From Mesorhizobium sp. SARCC-RB16n (GTDB lineage: Bacteria; Pseudomonadota; Alphaproteobacteria; Rhizobiales; Rhizobiaceae): a stretch of DNA of 64,000 nt. The notes below the pieces were generated by a model. It was not told the origin of the DNA and searched no databases. It worked only from the letters and a program-made list of their open reading frames with translations. Both the position numbers and the translations under genes were made by a program. Positions 1-8,326 of the stretch are shown here, in pieces (positions within the stretch are counted from its first letter, which is position 1; every line of letters begins with the position of its first letter). Location: positions 421,544-485,543 of the forward strand of contig NZ_ML703263.1 of the NCBI RefSeq assembly GCF_008520305.1, written 5' to 3'.

Positions 1-1
1 G

Positions 2-325
2 CTGGACAGCCCGCTCGGCATCACCGACTACGCGCATCGCAGCGTGCCGAATGTCTTTCTCAAGAGCCCGCTGGTCAGCGACGGCCCGTGGAACGCGGCG
101 CATTTCAAGAGCCCTGCCTATGACGGCATGGTCGCCAACTATCTCAAGGCGCTCGACATCGGCGCGCAGCGCGCGGCCGCCTCCGATATCCAGAAACTGC
201 TGCTGGACGAGACACCCGTGATCTTCAGCTACTTCCCCGATCTCCTGGTGCCGGTGCGCAAGAATGTCAGCGGCCTGCCGCCGATCGCCGCCGGGCTGCT
301 GCTCGATCGGGTGTCGCTGGCATAG
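2..325 (+). CDS. Peptide-type ABC transporter substrate-binding protein, C-terminal fragment
   Basis: This is the last ~107 residues of a periplasmic family 5 (DppA/OppA-like) solute-binding protein, cut by the left window edge. The frame is open from base 2 to a TAG at 323. The visible part carries the usual C-terminal signature of the family: an ITDYAHR-VPNVFL segment, then WNAAHFKSPAYD, then a helix ending LLLDETPVIFSYF. Such proteins bind dipeptides, oligopeptides or related amines and deliver them to an inner-membrane ABC permease. No permease or ATPase follows it, so those genes would lie upstream of the window or elsewhere. The family is clear; the ligand cannot be told from the fragment. 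Confidence 0.85.
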   Translation: MDSPLGITDYAHRSVPNVFLKSPLVSDGPWNAAHFKSPAYDGMVANYLKALDIGAQRAAASDIQKLLLDETPVIFSYFPDLLVPVRKNVSGLPPIAAGLLLDRVSLA

Positions 326-513
326 GCTGCAAAGATCATGCTCGAACAGGCAGAGGCCAGATCGGACCGCTCCGTGTTTCGGGCGGTGAGGCTATCCGGC
401 AGCAGGGCCGCGACGAACGATGGGGGGCCATCGTTCCAGCGGTTCGACACCGGCAACGCTCGCCGCCCGGAAGCCCTCGCCGGCCATCGGCCCAGCCTCA
501 TATCGCCCTAGCC

Positions 514-1398
514 ATGCGCCCTCGTCCGGCCCCGACAGACAAGAAACGGGAGACTACCATTCGCAAGCCTCATCTGCGCGGTCGCGGACCGCATTTCCCC
601 TTGCTCGACACTATCGTGCAGTACGAGTTCGAGCCCGGCTATGTCGCCTTCACCATGCCGTCACTGAAACGGCTGCGGGTCCAGGTCGGCTCGATGACCG
701 TTGCCGACACCACCAGGGCACTGGTTTTGTACGAATCCGACCATCTGCCGGTCTACTATTTCCCGATCGAGGACGTGCGCGAGGAATTCCTGCTGCCCTC
801 AAAGACGACCACGGAAGACCCATACAAGGGCGTCGCCACGTACTATTCGCTCAATACAGGCATCACCCTGGTCGAGGATGGTGCATGGCGCTACCTCGAT
901 CCCGTCAAAGGTTGCCCGCCGATCTCAGGCTACATGTCGTTCGTGTGGAGCAAGATGGGCCACTGGTTCGAGGAGGACGAGGAGATCTTCGTTCACGCCC
1001 GCGATCCATTCCGCCGCGTCGACTGCCTGCCCTCCTCACGACGTGTACAGGTCATCCTCGACGGCGAGCAGGTCGCCGATTCACGGCGCGGCGTATTCCT
1101 GTTCGAGACCGGGCATCCGGTGCGTCATTATCTGCCCATTTCGGACACGCGGCTCGATATGTTTGCGGCCAGCCGCTACATTTCGCGCTGCCCCTACAAG
1201 GGCATTTCCAACTATTATCACGTGACGACCGCCAAGAAGCGCCATGAGAACATGGTCTGGTATTATCCGGAGCCGGTCCATGAAGCAGAACGCATCAAGG
1301 GGCTGGTCTGCTTCCACCACGAACTGGTCGACAAGATCCTGGTCGACGGCGTCGAAATCCCGAAGGAGGCCACGGCGGCGTCAGACGGGTATTTCTGA
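514..1398 (+). CDS. Tandem DUF427 domain protein
   Basis: A soluble protein of 294 residues with two copies of the DUF427 fold, roughly residues 40-150 and 165-285. Each copy has the family pattern of a short beta strand with VAD (or IAE) followed by a strand ending in YYFP/HYLP and then a CPYKG or DPYKG turn (PYKGVATYY in the first copy, PYKGISNYY in the second). DUF427 proteins have no established reaction. The ATG at 514 has no good ribosome binding site, so the start is uncertain; a later ATG at 655 would remove much of the first copy. It stands alone between the peptide-binding protein and the tmo operon and need not be related to either. Confidence 0.75.
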   Translation: MRPRPAPTDKKRETTIRKPHLRGRGPHFPLLDTIVQYEFEPGYVAFTMPSLKRLRVQVGSMTVADTTRALVLYESDHLPVYYFPIEDVREEFLLPSKTTTEDPYKGVATYYSLNTGITLVEDGAWRYLDPVKGCPPISGYMSFVWSKMGHWFEEDEEIFVHARDPFRRVDCLPSSRRVQVILDGEQVADSRRGVFLFETGHPVRHYLPISDTRLDMFAASRYISRCPYKGISNYYHVTTAKKRHENMVWYYPEPVHEAERIKGLVCFHHELVDKILVDGVEIPKEATAASDGYF

Positions 1399-1820
1399 GC
1401 GACGGCGAACAACTTCGCCTGCAGTCTGAAATTCCGCCGCGCTCGTGGCGTTAGTCGTTGCGCGGCATGAACGTTGGTATATATAATTTCATCCTATGAA
1501 ACGGCGCTGGCGGGACGGGGCTTGCCGGGCCTATAGCCGAAAGCATGGGATCTTGATGGCTCGCACCTTGCAGGGCGCCGAAGGACTGGCATTTGATCCG
1601 CGGATGATCGCTATCGCGGCGATCCACCGGCCATGAGACTGGCCGCCTCGGCAGCATCCGTCCGTCATCATCGAAATCGAGTATCATCGCGCCTGCGCCG
1701 GCCTTGCCGGCGACATGGCGACAATGGCCTTGCGCAACAGCCAGTCTTTCCAACACAATCAAGAAAAGACGCAAGAAGGGAACGACCGATAACCGTCACA
1801 GCTTGAAGGAGAACCAAGCA
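1399..1820. other. Non-coding stretch upstream of tmoX
   Basis: About 420 bases with no convincing gene. It is less GC-rich near 1475-1490, where a TATATAAT run sits just before a perfect dyad at 1487-1501. The last 20 bases hold the tmoX ribosome binding site (GAAGGAG at about 1805-1811). I expect the tmoXWV promoter here. Confidence 0.6.
1487..1501. promoter_or_regulatory. Candidate operator upstream of tmoXWV
   Basis: A perfect inverted repeat, TTTCAT-CCT-ATGAAA, directly after an AT-rich TATATAAT stretch. It resembles the TTCACC-GTA-GGTGAA dyad in front of the XRE-cupin regulator gene (7519-7533): both have TTCA/TGAA arms about a 3-base centre. Binding is inferred only. Confidence 0.4.
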
Positions 1821-2795
1821 ATGCCATTTCGCAGTGTGATTTCGAAATTCTCAATGGGAGCTTTTGTATTTGCCGCGGCAAGTGTCCTGACGCCAACAGC
1901 GCAGGCAGCGGCACCGGAATCCAACGACCCGATCAAGATCGCGCTGTTCGACTGGACCAGCGTCAATCTCAACGCCAAGATCCTCGGCGGCATCCTGGCA
2001 AAGCTCGGCTATACCGTCGAATATCCGACCGCGGACTACCTCTCCAGCCTGACCACCGGCCTCACGAACGGCGATCTCGACGTCGGCCTGGAGTTCTGGG
2101 ACACGACGGCGGGCGAAGCCATGAAAGCATCGGATGCGACGGGCCAGACCGAACGGCTCGGCAAGCTCGGCCCGAAGGCCAAGGAAGAGTGGTGGTTTCC
2201 CGAATATATGAAGGAAAAGTGCCCGACCTTGCCGGACTGGCACGCGATGCTCGACGCCACCTGCGCGGCATCGTTCTCGACCGCCGAGACGGCGCCGAAG
2301 GGACGTTATCTCGGTGGCCCGGTGACCTGGGAAGGGTTTGACGACGAACGCGTCGCGGCCCTGAAACTGCCTTTCACGGTCATCCATGCCGGCACAGATG
2401 CGGCGATGTTCGCCGAACTCGATTCAGCCTATCAGCGCAAGGCGCCGATCATGCTGTGGATCTACTCGCCGCATTGGGCGCCTGCAAAATACAAGGGCGA
2501 ATGGGTGCAATTCCCCGAATACACGCCTGAGTGCTACAACGACCCGAAATGGGGCGTGAACCCGGACGCCAAATACGACTGCGGCAAGCCGCATGGCGAG
2601 ATCTGGAAATACTCCTGGAACGGCATGAAGGACAAATGGCCGGTCGCCTACAAGGTGGCCAAGGCCTACACGATCGACACCGACGAGTTGAACAAGATGA
2701 GCGGTGAGATCGACCTCGACGGCAAGACACCGGAAGACGTCGCCGCCGCCTGGATCGCCGCGCACGAGGCCGACTGGAAAGCCTGGGCGAAGTGA
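1821..2795 (+). CDS. tmoX: TMAO-type ABC transporter substrate-binding protein
   Basis: Periplasmic binding protein of 324 residues, OpuAC (glycine-betaine type) fold, likely the TMAO receptor of a TmoXWV importer. The N-terminus (MPFRSVISKF, then a hydrophobic stretch ending TAQA-AAPES) is a Sec signal peptide. The mature part is rich in Trp and Tyr in places expected for an aromatic cage around a quaternary or N-oxide nitrogen (FDWTS, LEFWD, WWFPEY, WIYSPHW). The ATG at 1821 is preceded by GAAGGAG, which favours it over upstream in-frame codons. It is the first gene of tmoX-tmoW-tmoV and lies next to TMA monooxygenase, which is the main reason to prefer TMAO over betaine or choline as ligand. 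A betaine-binding role cannot be excluded by sequence reading alone. Confidence 0.8.
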   Translation: MPFRSVISKFSMGAFVFAAASVLTPTAQAAAPESNDPIKIALFDWTSVNLNAKILGGILAKLGYTVEYPTADYLSSLTTGLTNGDLDVGLEFWDTTAGEAMKASDATGQTERLGKLGPKAKEEWWFPEYMKEKCPTLPDWHAMLDATCAASFSTAETAPKGRYLGGPVTWEGFDDERVAALKLPFTVIHAGTDAAMFAELDSAYQRKAPIMLWIYSPHWAPAKYKGEWVQFPEYTPECYNDPKWGVNPDAKYDCGKPHGEIWKYSWNGMKDKWPVAYKVAKAYTIDTDELNKMSGEIDLDGKTPEDVAAAWIAAHEADWKAWAK

Positions 2796-2871
2796 TCGCT
2801 CCGACTGGAAAAGGGAGGCCCGGCTGGTACCAGCCGGGTCTCAATTCCTGGTATTCCAGAAGGACGACTGA

Positions 2872-3945
2872 ATGACGGAAACTATGGAACAGGCATCGAA
2901 TGCGATGGGAAAAGATCCCCGTCCGATAAAACTTGCCTGCCGCAATGTCTGGAAACTGTTTGGGGCAAACGCCGCCAATTTCATCCGCGAGCGCGACGGC
3001 AAGGCCAGCACGGCCGACATAGCCGCGGCCGGGCTGGTCGGCGCGGTGCGCGCCGTCGATCTGGAGATCCGGCAGGGCGAGATCTTTATCATCATGGGCC
3101 TGTCAGGATCCGGCAAGTCGACGCTGGTGCGCTGCATGTCGCGGCTGGTCGAACCGACACATGGCAAGGTGGAATTCGAAGGCAAGGACCTGCTCAAGAT
3201 TTCCGATGCCGCGCTGATAGAACTCAGGCGCCACCGCATGGGCATGGTGTTCCAGAACTTTGCCCTGCTGCCGCATCTCAACGTGCTCGATAACATCGCC
3301 TTCCCGCTCAGCATCCAGGGCCAGGATCGTTCGACACGTGAGGCGCGCGCCCGGGAAGTCATCGAACTCGTCGGCCTGCGTGGGCGCGAGCATTTCTATC
3401 CGCGCGAATTGTCCGGCGGCCAGCAGCAGCGTGTCGGCATCGCACGCAGTCTCGCCACCAAGCCGGAGATCTGGTTCCTCGACGAGCCGTTCTCTGCGTT
3501 GGACCCATTGATCCGTCGCGAAATGCAGGACGAGCTGATGCGGCTGCAGACCATGCTGCACAAGACCATCGTCTTCATCACCCATGATTTCGACGAGGCG
3601 ATAAGGCTCGCCGACCGCATCGCCATCATGAAGGACGGCGAGGTCATCCAGATCGGCACGCCGGAGCAACTCGTAGTCAATCCCGCGACCGACTATGTCG
3701 CCGAGTTCACCCGCGATGTCGACCGCGCCAAGGTGATTTCGGCGCGCAGCCTGATGCGCGCCTGCGACGGCGCCGAGCACGGCGGCACGGTGGCGCCGGA
3801 AGCCAAGATTGCGAGTTTCTCGGCCAGCATCGTTTCAGCCGGCAAGCCGTTTGCGGTGATCAACGGCACCGGCAAGCCGATCGGCGAAGTGACGCCGCAA
3901 GCGGTGATCGATCTGCTGGCCGGCATCGAACGAGCCGGCGCATGA
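2872..3945 (+). CDS. tmoW: TMAO/betaine-type ABC transporter ATP-binding protein
   Basis: Cytoplasmic ATPase subunit of 357 residues of the ProV/OpuA type. Walker A is GLSGSGKS (about residues 80-87), the signature is LSGGQQQR, Walker B is IWFLDEPF with SALD following, and the switch His is in FITHD. The C-terminal ~70 residues end in a CBS-like segment (FAVINGTGKPIGEVT) as in osmoprotectant transporters. ProV-like proteins carry an extended N-terminus as seen here (RNVWKLFGANA). The start at 2872 has GAAGGA upstream. It is followed by tmoV with a 4-base ATGA overlap, so the two are translationally coupled. Confidence 0.88.
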   Translation: MTETMEQASNAMGKDPRPIKLACRNVWKLFGANAANFIRERDGKASTADIAAAGLVGAVRAVDLEIRQGEIFIIMGLSGSGKSTLVRCMSRLVEPTHGKVEFEGKDLLKISDAALIELRRHRMGMVFQNFALLPHLNVLDNIAFPLSIQGQDRSTREARAREVIELVGLRGREHFYPRELSGGQQQRVGIARSLATKPEIWFLDEPFSALDPLIRREMQDELMRLQTMLHKTIVFITHDFDEAIRLADRIAIMKDGEVIQIGTPEQLVVNPATDYVAEFTRDVDRAKVISARSLMRACDGAEHGGTVAPEAKIASFSASIVSAGKPFAVINGTGKPIGEVTPQAVIDLLAGIERAGA

Positions 3946-5921
3946 CGGTAACGGCAAGGGCCAGCCGGGCAAGGCCGCCGATTCAACGGTGGCTGGTGAT
4001 CTGGGTGCTCGCGCTTGCCGTCGTGCTGGTGGTGTTCCTGCTGCAGGAAAGGCTGCCATGGGCCGTCAACTATCCTGCCGAGGCGGTCGTCCCCGTCGCA
4101 GACTGGGTCAGCGCATTGATGGGCTGGATCAAGTCGAACCTGTCCTGGTTGACCCGCTCTATCACGGCGGTGCTCAGCGTGCCGCTCGACTTCGCCCTCA
4201 ATCTCTTGGCCAAGAATTTCAAGTTCGGCCATGGCGCCGACGCTTTCGTGCTGCCGCGCCTGTCCTGGGTTGGCGTCTGCGCGGCGGCCTTCCTTGCCGG
4301 CTATTCGGCCGGTGGCAGAAAACTCGGCATGCTGGTCGGGGGCTGTTTCCTCTACATCGCGCTGTTCGGCCAATGGACCAGCGCCATGCTGACATTGGCG
4401 CTGATCTCGATCGCGGTGCCGTTTTGCATTCTCACCGGGCTGTTCGCCGGCATCTGGGCCTGGCGCAAGCCGCGGGCGGAGCGGCTGGTGGTCTCCCCGG
4501 CGCTTGACCTGATGCAGACCATCCCGACCTTCGCCTATCTCATCCCGATGCTGCTCCTGTTCGGCAATAGCCCGGTCTCGGCGATGATCGCCACCGCCAT
4601 CTTCGCCACCCCGCCGATGGTGCGAGCAACGATGCTCGGGCTGTCGCGCGTGCCCTTGGAGATCGGCGAGTTCAGCGACATGGCCGGCTGCACCGCACGG
4701 CAGAAGCTGTGGCGCGTGCTGCTGCCCTCGGCCCGACCGACGCTGATGGTCGGCGTCAACCAGGTGATCATGCTGGCGCTCAACATGGTGATCATCGCCT
4801 CTATGATCGGCGCCGGCGGGCTAGGCTACGATGTGCTGCTCGCATTGCGCGCGCTGAAGGTCGGCGAAGCGATGGAAGCCGGTCTTGCCATCGTTGCACT
4901 CGCCATCGCGCTCGACCGGCTGAGCCAGGCCATTGCCCACAAGCAGGCAAAGGGCAATGTCCACGGGTCCGCGAGCCCGGGCTTCTGGCGGCGCTACCCC
5001 AATCTGACGCTGGCCATTGTGATTCTTGTGGTCACCACGCTGCTTGGCGTGTTCGTGCCGGCCTTCGCGGCCGTGCCGAAGGCGATCACCTTCACCACCG
5101 CGCCATTGTGGAAAGCGGCGGTGAACTGGGTGACGATCAACTTCTTCGACATCATCGAAGCGTTTCGCGTGGCGCTGATCCTCAATGTACTCAACCCGCT
5201 GCGCGCCTTCTGCGAGGGATTTCCGTGGCTGGGCGCGGTGTTCCTGCTCGGCCTTGCCGGCTACCAGCTCTCAGGTTTGCGGCTGGCCGCACTTGTCGCG
5301 GGACTCACCGCCTTCTGCGCCATCACAGGCCTTTGGGAAAAGACCATGGCGACGGTCTATCTCTGCGGCATCTCGGCCTTCATAGCCTGCCTGATCGGCA
5401 TTCCGATCGGCCTTGCGGCGGCGCGCAGCGACCGTTTCGAAAAGATCGTCACGCCTGTCATCGACACGCTGCAGGTGCTGCCGTCCTTCTGCTTCATCAT
5501 TCCCGTGGTGATGCTGTTCCGTGTCGGCGACGTCACCGCGATGATCGCCACGGTCGCCTTCGCCGTGGTGCCGGCAATCCGCTACACCAATCACGGCATC
5601 CGGCAGGTGCCGCCGGCGCTGATCGAGGCGGCAAAGGTTTCGGGCTGCACCCCGCGCCAGACATTTTTCCGGGTGCAGTTGGCGCTGGCGCTGCCGGAGA
5701 TCATGCTCGGTGTGAACCAGACCATCCTGATGGCGCTGGCGATGATCATCATCTGCGCCATGGTCGGCACCCGCGATCTCGGCCAGGAAGTGTTCATCGC
5801 GCTGTCGAAAGCCGATTCCGGCCGCGGTATCGTCGCGGGCCTGGCCATCGCTTTCATCGGCATCGTCGCCGACCGGCTGTTCAATGCCTGGACGGCGAAG
5901 GCGCGGGCAAGGCTCGGATAG
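3942..5921 (+). CDS. tmoV: TMAO/betaine-type ABC transporter permease, duplicated in one chain
   Basis: Inner-membrane permease of 659 residues, about twice the size of a ProW-type subunit. It holds two complete binding-protein-dependent permease units. The first has its EAA-type loop around residues 245-265 (FSDMAGCTARQKLWRVLLP) and the second around 560-580 (AAKVSGCTPRQTFFRVQL). Each loop is followed by a similar VGVNQVIMLALNMVI or LGVNQTILMALAMII helix. A fused double permease is the arrangement known for TmoV, and one chain would supply both halves of the channel. It overlaps tmoW by four bases. It converges on tmm, whose stop lies 19 bases away, with no clear hairpin between them. Confidence 0.85.
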   Translation: MTVTARASRARPPIQRWLVIWVLALAVVLVVFLLQERLPWAVNYPAEAVVPVADWVSALMGWIKSNLSWLTRSITAVLSVPLDFALNLLAKNFKFGHGADAFVLPRLSWVGVCAAAFLAGYSAGGRKLGMLVGGCFLYIALFGQWTSAMLTLALISIAVPFCILTGLFAGIWAWRKPRAERLVVSPALDLMQTIPTFAYLIPMLLLFGNSPVSAMIATAIFATPPMVRATMLGLSRVPLEIGEFSDMAGCTARQKLWRVLLPSARPTLMVGVNQVIMLALNMVIIASMIGAGGLGYDVLLALRALKVGEAMEAGLAIVALAIALDRLSQAIAHKQAKGNVHGSASPGFWRRYPNLTLAIVILVVTTLLGVFVPAFAAVPKAITFTTAPLWKAAVNWVTINFFDIIEAFRVALILNVLNPLRAFCEGFPWLGAVFLLGLAGYQLSGLRLAALVAGLTAFCAITGLWEKTMATVYLCGISAFIACLIGIPIGLAAARSDRFEKIVTPVIDTLQVLPSFCFIIPVVMLFRVGDVTAMIATVAFAVVPAIRYTNHGIRQVPPALIEAAKVSGCTPRQTFFRVQLALALPEIMLGVNQTILMALAMIIICAMVGTRDLGQEVFIALSKADSGRGIVAGLAIAFIGIVADRLFNAWTAKARARLG

Positions 5922-5940
5922 TACTGAAGATGCGCCGCGG

Positions 5941-7299
5941 CTACTCGGCCGCGACGCCCTTCACCTCAAGGTAACTCTCCATCGAATCGTCCAGCGCCTG
6001 TAGCCAGGGCGTGTGGTGTAGCGGCGCCATGGTGCCGGTCATCAGCGAGCGGTAGGCGTGGTCGCGGAAGCTCATGATGTCTTCCGCCTTGTGATGCTCC
6101 CACTCCATGAAGGTCTGGTTGACCGCTTCGACGTCGAACCCGGGATAGTCGGTCTGGTCCATCAATTCCTTGGTGTAGTCGCCCTGGAACCAGATCATCT
6201 GCTCGGCGTCCTCGAGGGTCTCCTCGCGGGCGCGCCATTTGGCGCCATGCGCCGCCATCGCCTCGGCGGAGGGCAGCTTGATGCGGCCCATGATGACGTC
6301 GCGCGCGAACCAGGCCTGCGCGTCGAACATGTTGAAAGTATAGAACTGGTCCTGCATGCCGATGTAGGACAGCTTGGGGTTCTTCTCCCAGACTACGCCC
6401 TCGTAGAGCGAGTCCGGCCACATGCGATTGGCGGTCTTGAGCTTGAGATCGTCGGTGAGGAAAGGGAAGGAATGGAGATAGCCGGTGCACAGAATGATGG
6501 CATCGACATCCTTGGTCGTGCCATCCTTGAAATGGGCCGTCTTGCCGACGACCTTCTGCAGCAGTGGCACTTCCTTCCAGTTCTCCGGCCATTTGAAACC
6601 CATCGGCTTCGAGCGGTAGCTGGAGGTGATCGATTTGGCGCCGTATTTGTAGCATTGCGAGCCGATGTCCTCGGCCGAATAGGAGCGGCCGATGATCAGG
6701 ATGTCCTTGCCCTTGAACTCCATCGCGTCGCGGAAATCGTGGCTGTGCAGGATGCGGCCGTTGAAGGTCGAGAAGCCCTCGAAATAGGGCACGTTAGGCA
6801 CCGAGAAGTGCCCGGAGGCGACGACGACATTGTCGAACTCTTCCGAATAGGTCACGTCGTTGGTGCGGTCATGCGCGGTGACGGTGAATTTCTTCGTCTC
6901 GTCGGAGAAGGTGACCATGCGCACCGGGCTGTTGAAGCGCACCCATTTGCGCAGGCCCGACTTCTCGACGCGGCCCTTGATGTAGTCCCACAGTACGGCG
7001 CGTGGCGGATAGGAGCCGATCGGCCGGCCGAAATGCTCCTCGAACGTGTAGTCGGCGAATTCGAGGCATTCCTTCGGCCCGTTCGACCAGAGGTAGCGGT
7101 ACATCGAGCCGTGCACCGGATCGCCATGTTCGTCGAGGCCCGTGCGCCAGGTGTAGTTCCACAGGCCGCCCCAGTCCGACTGCTTTTCGAAGCAGACGAT
7201 TTCGGGAATCTCGGCGCCCTTGTCGGCTGCCGACTTGAAGGCCCTGAGCTGTGCCAGACCGGACGGTCCGGCCCCGATGACGGCAACGCGAGTTTTCAT
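5941..7299 (-). CDS. tmm: Trimethylamine monooxygenase (bacterial FMO)
   Basis: Flavin-containing monooxygenase of 452 residues that would oxidise TMA to TMAO with NADPH and O2. The FAD Rossmann motif is VIGAGPSG (residues ~6-13), the FMO fingerprint FxGxxxHxxxF is present as [11 protein letters not shown] (~179-189), and the NADPH motif is GRSYSAED (~200). Length and the SYSAED motif match Tmm proteins better than generic FMOs or Baeyer-Villiger enzymes. The ATG at 7299 has GGAGG seven bases upstream, so I reject an in-frame start 39 bases earlier. It is transcribed away from the XRE-cupin regulator gene and towards tmoV. The neighbours (TMAO importer, Tdm, Dmm) make the TMA role very likely. 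Confidence 0.93.
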   Translation of the reverse strand: MKTRVAVIGAGPSGLAQLRAFKSAADKGAEIPEIVCFEKQSDWGGLWNYTWRTGLDEHGDPVHGSMYRYLWSNGPKECLEFADYTFEEHFGRPIGSYPPRAVLWDYIKGRVEKSGLRKWVRFNSPVRMVTFSDETKKFTVTAHDRTNDVTYSEEFDNVVVASGHFSVPNVPYFEGFSTFNGRILHSHDFRDAMEFKGKDILIIGRSYSAEDIGSQCYKYGAKSITSSYRSKPMGFKWPENWKEVPLLQKVVGKTAHFKDGTTKDVDAIILCTGYLHSFPFLTDDLKLKTANRMWPDSLYEGVVWEKNPKLSYIGMQDQFYTFNMFDAQAWFARDVIMGRIKLPSAEAMAAHGAKWRAREETLEDAEQMIWFQGDYTKELMDQTDYPGFDVEAVNQTFMEWEHHKAEDIMSFRDHAYRSLMTGTMAPLHHTPWLQALDDSMESYLEVKGVAAE

Positions 7300-7337
7300 T
7301 TCCGGGCCTCCATTTTTTTGATTTCCCCAGCGAAACA

Positions 7338-7352
7338 AATTTCACTGACAGG
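7338..7352. promoter_or_regulatory. Shared motif upstream of tmm
   Basis: AATTTCACTGACAGG lies 39 bases before the tmm start. Thirteen of 15 positions match the first part of the element at 12226-12250 before dmmD, and it is also similar to 25648-25672 before tdm. This points to a common regulator of the three demethylation steps. Confidence 0.45.
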
Positions 7353-7518
7353 ACAGTAATTGGCCCTTCGGTGCTGTCAACAACCAACTGCGTGAACGGC
7401 ATTTGCGCGCGATGGATTCCTGGCGAAAAACCAGCAGCCAATGCGATCGCCGAGCCGGCCTATGCGATGTAAGATCGCTTGCCGTCGCGGTTGCGCTGTT
7501 GTATCGGCACCTGACATG

Positions 7519-7533
7519 TTCACCGTAGGTGAA
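7519..7533. promoter_or_regulatory. Candidate auto-operator of the XRE-cupin regulator
   Basis: A perfect dyad, TTCACC-GTA-GGTGAA, lies 27 bases upstream of the regulator's ATG in the divergent tmm/regulator region. Its size and place suit a helix-turn-helix dimer, probably the regulator itself. Inference only. Confidence 0.45.
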
Positions 7534-7559
7534 ATAAATCCTGCGAATTCGGGGGCGAG

Positions 7560-8279
7560 ATGGCGAAGACAATTTCCGATCCCAAGGCCGGCCCCGCTGG
7601 CGCCAAGCCAAAGCCGCAGCTGAAGGTCTCGGCCGATGGAAAGACCATCCGGGCGCCGCTGACGCAGAACCCGCACGCCATTCGCGACACCCGCGAAAAA
7701 GTGCTGGAGGTCGCGATCGGCCGCGAGGTGCGGGCGTTCCGCAAGAAGCTCGGCATCACCGTCGCCGATCTCGCGGTCGCCACCGACATTTCGCTGGGCA
7801 TGCTGTCGAAGATCGAGAACGGCATCACCTCACCGTCGCTCACCACCTTGCAGGCACTGTCGCGGGCGCTGGGTGTTCCCGTCACTGCCTTCTTCCGCCG
7901 TTTCGAGGAAGAACGCAGCGCCGTCTTCGTCAAGGCAGGCCAGGGCCTCGATGTCGAACGCCGCGGCACGCGCGCCGGCCACCAGTACAACCTGCTCGGC
8001 CATATCGGTTCCAACACCAGCGGTGTCGTCGTCGAGCCCTATTTGATCACGCTGACCGAAGATTCCGACGTGTTCCCGACCTTCCAGCATGAGGGCATGG
8101 AGTTCCTGTACATGCTCGAAGGCGAGGTCGTTTACCGGCACGGCAGTAATCTCTACCCGATGAAGCCCGGCGACAGCCTGTTCTTCGACGCCGATGCGCC
8201 GCATGGGCCGGAGCAACTGACAAAACTGCCGATGCGCTATTTGTCGATTATCTGCTATCCGCAGAACAGCGCGGGTTGA
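7560..8279 (+). CDS. XRE-family transcriptional regulator with C-terminal cupin
   Basis: Regulator of 239 residues. Residues ~50-112 form an XRE helix-turn-helix (GREVRAFRKKLGITVADLA, then SLGMLSKIENGITSPSLTTL), and residues ~155-235 form a small cupin barrel with HEGMEFLYMLEGEV and a GDSLFFDADAPHGP strand carrying the usual His and Glu positions. Proteins of this build often regulate amine, polyamine or amino acid catabolism and sense a small ligand in the cupin. The gene is divergent from tmm and convergent with dmmC, placing it inside the methylated-amine island, so I infer control of tmm, dmm and possibly tdm and tmo. The first 45 residues are Lys/Pro-rich and look disordered. The site before the ATG (GGGGGCGAG) is only fair. 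Confidence 0.85.
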   Translation: MAKTISDPKAGPAGAKPKPQLKVSADGKTIRAPLTQNPHAIRDTREKVLEVAIGREVRAFRKKLGITVADLAVATDISLGMLSKIENGITSPSLTTLQALSRALGVPVTAFFRRFEEERSAVFVKAGQGLDVERRGTRAGHQYNLLGHIGSNTSGVVVEPYLITLTEDSDVFPTFQHEGMEFLYMLEGEVVYRHGSNLYPMKPGDSLFFDADAPHGPEQLTKLPMRYLSIICYPQNSAG

Positions 8280-8285
8280 GGTGTG

Positions 8286-8316
8286 GCCAATCTCCCTCCT
8301 CGTAGGGGAGATTGGC
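8286..8316. terminator. Hairpin between the regulator and dmmC
   Basis: A perfect 11-base stem (GCCAATCTCCC / GGGAGATTGGC) with a 9-base loop lies between two convergent stop codons. There is no long T-run. The sequence also resembles dispersed intergenic palindromes of Mesorhizobium, so it may be a repeat serving as terminator. Confidence 0.55.
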
Positions 8317-8326
8317 AGCTTCACCT

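Noticed and set aside
1821-5921. Reading tmoXWV as a plain glycine betaine/proline (ProXWV) importer
   Set aside because: The fused double permease and the adjacent Tmm fit the TMAO type better. Betaine cannot be ruled out, so the call keeps both words for the ATPase and permease.
8286-8316. An operator for the regulator gene
   Set aside because: It lies after the stop codons of two convergent genes, not before a start, so terminator or repeat is more likely.
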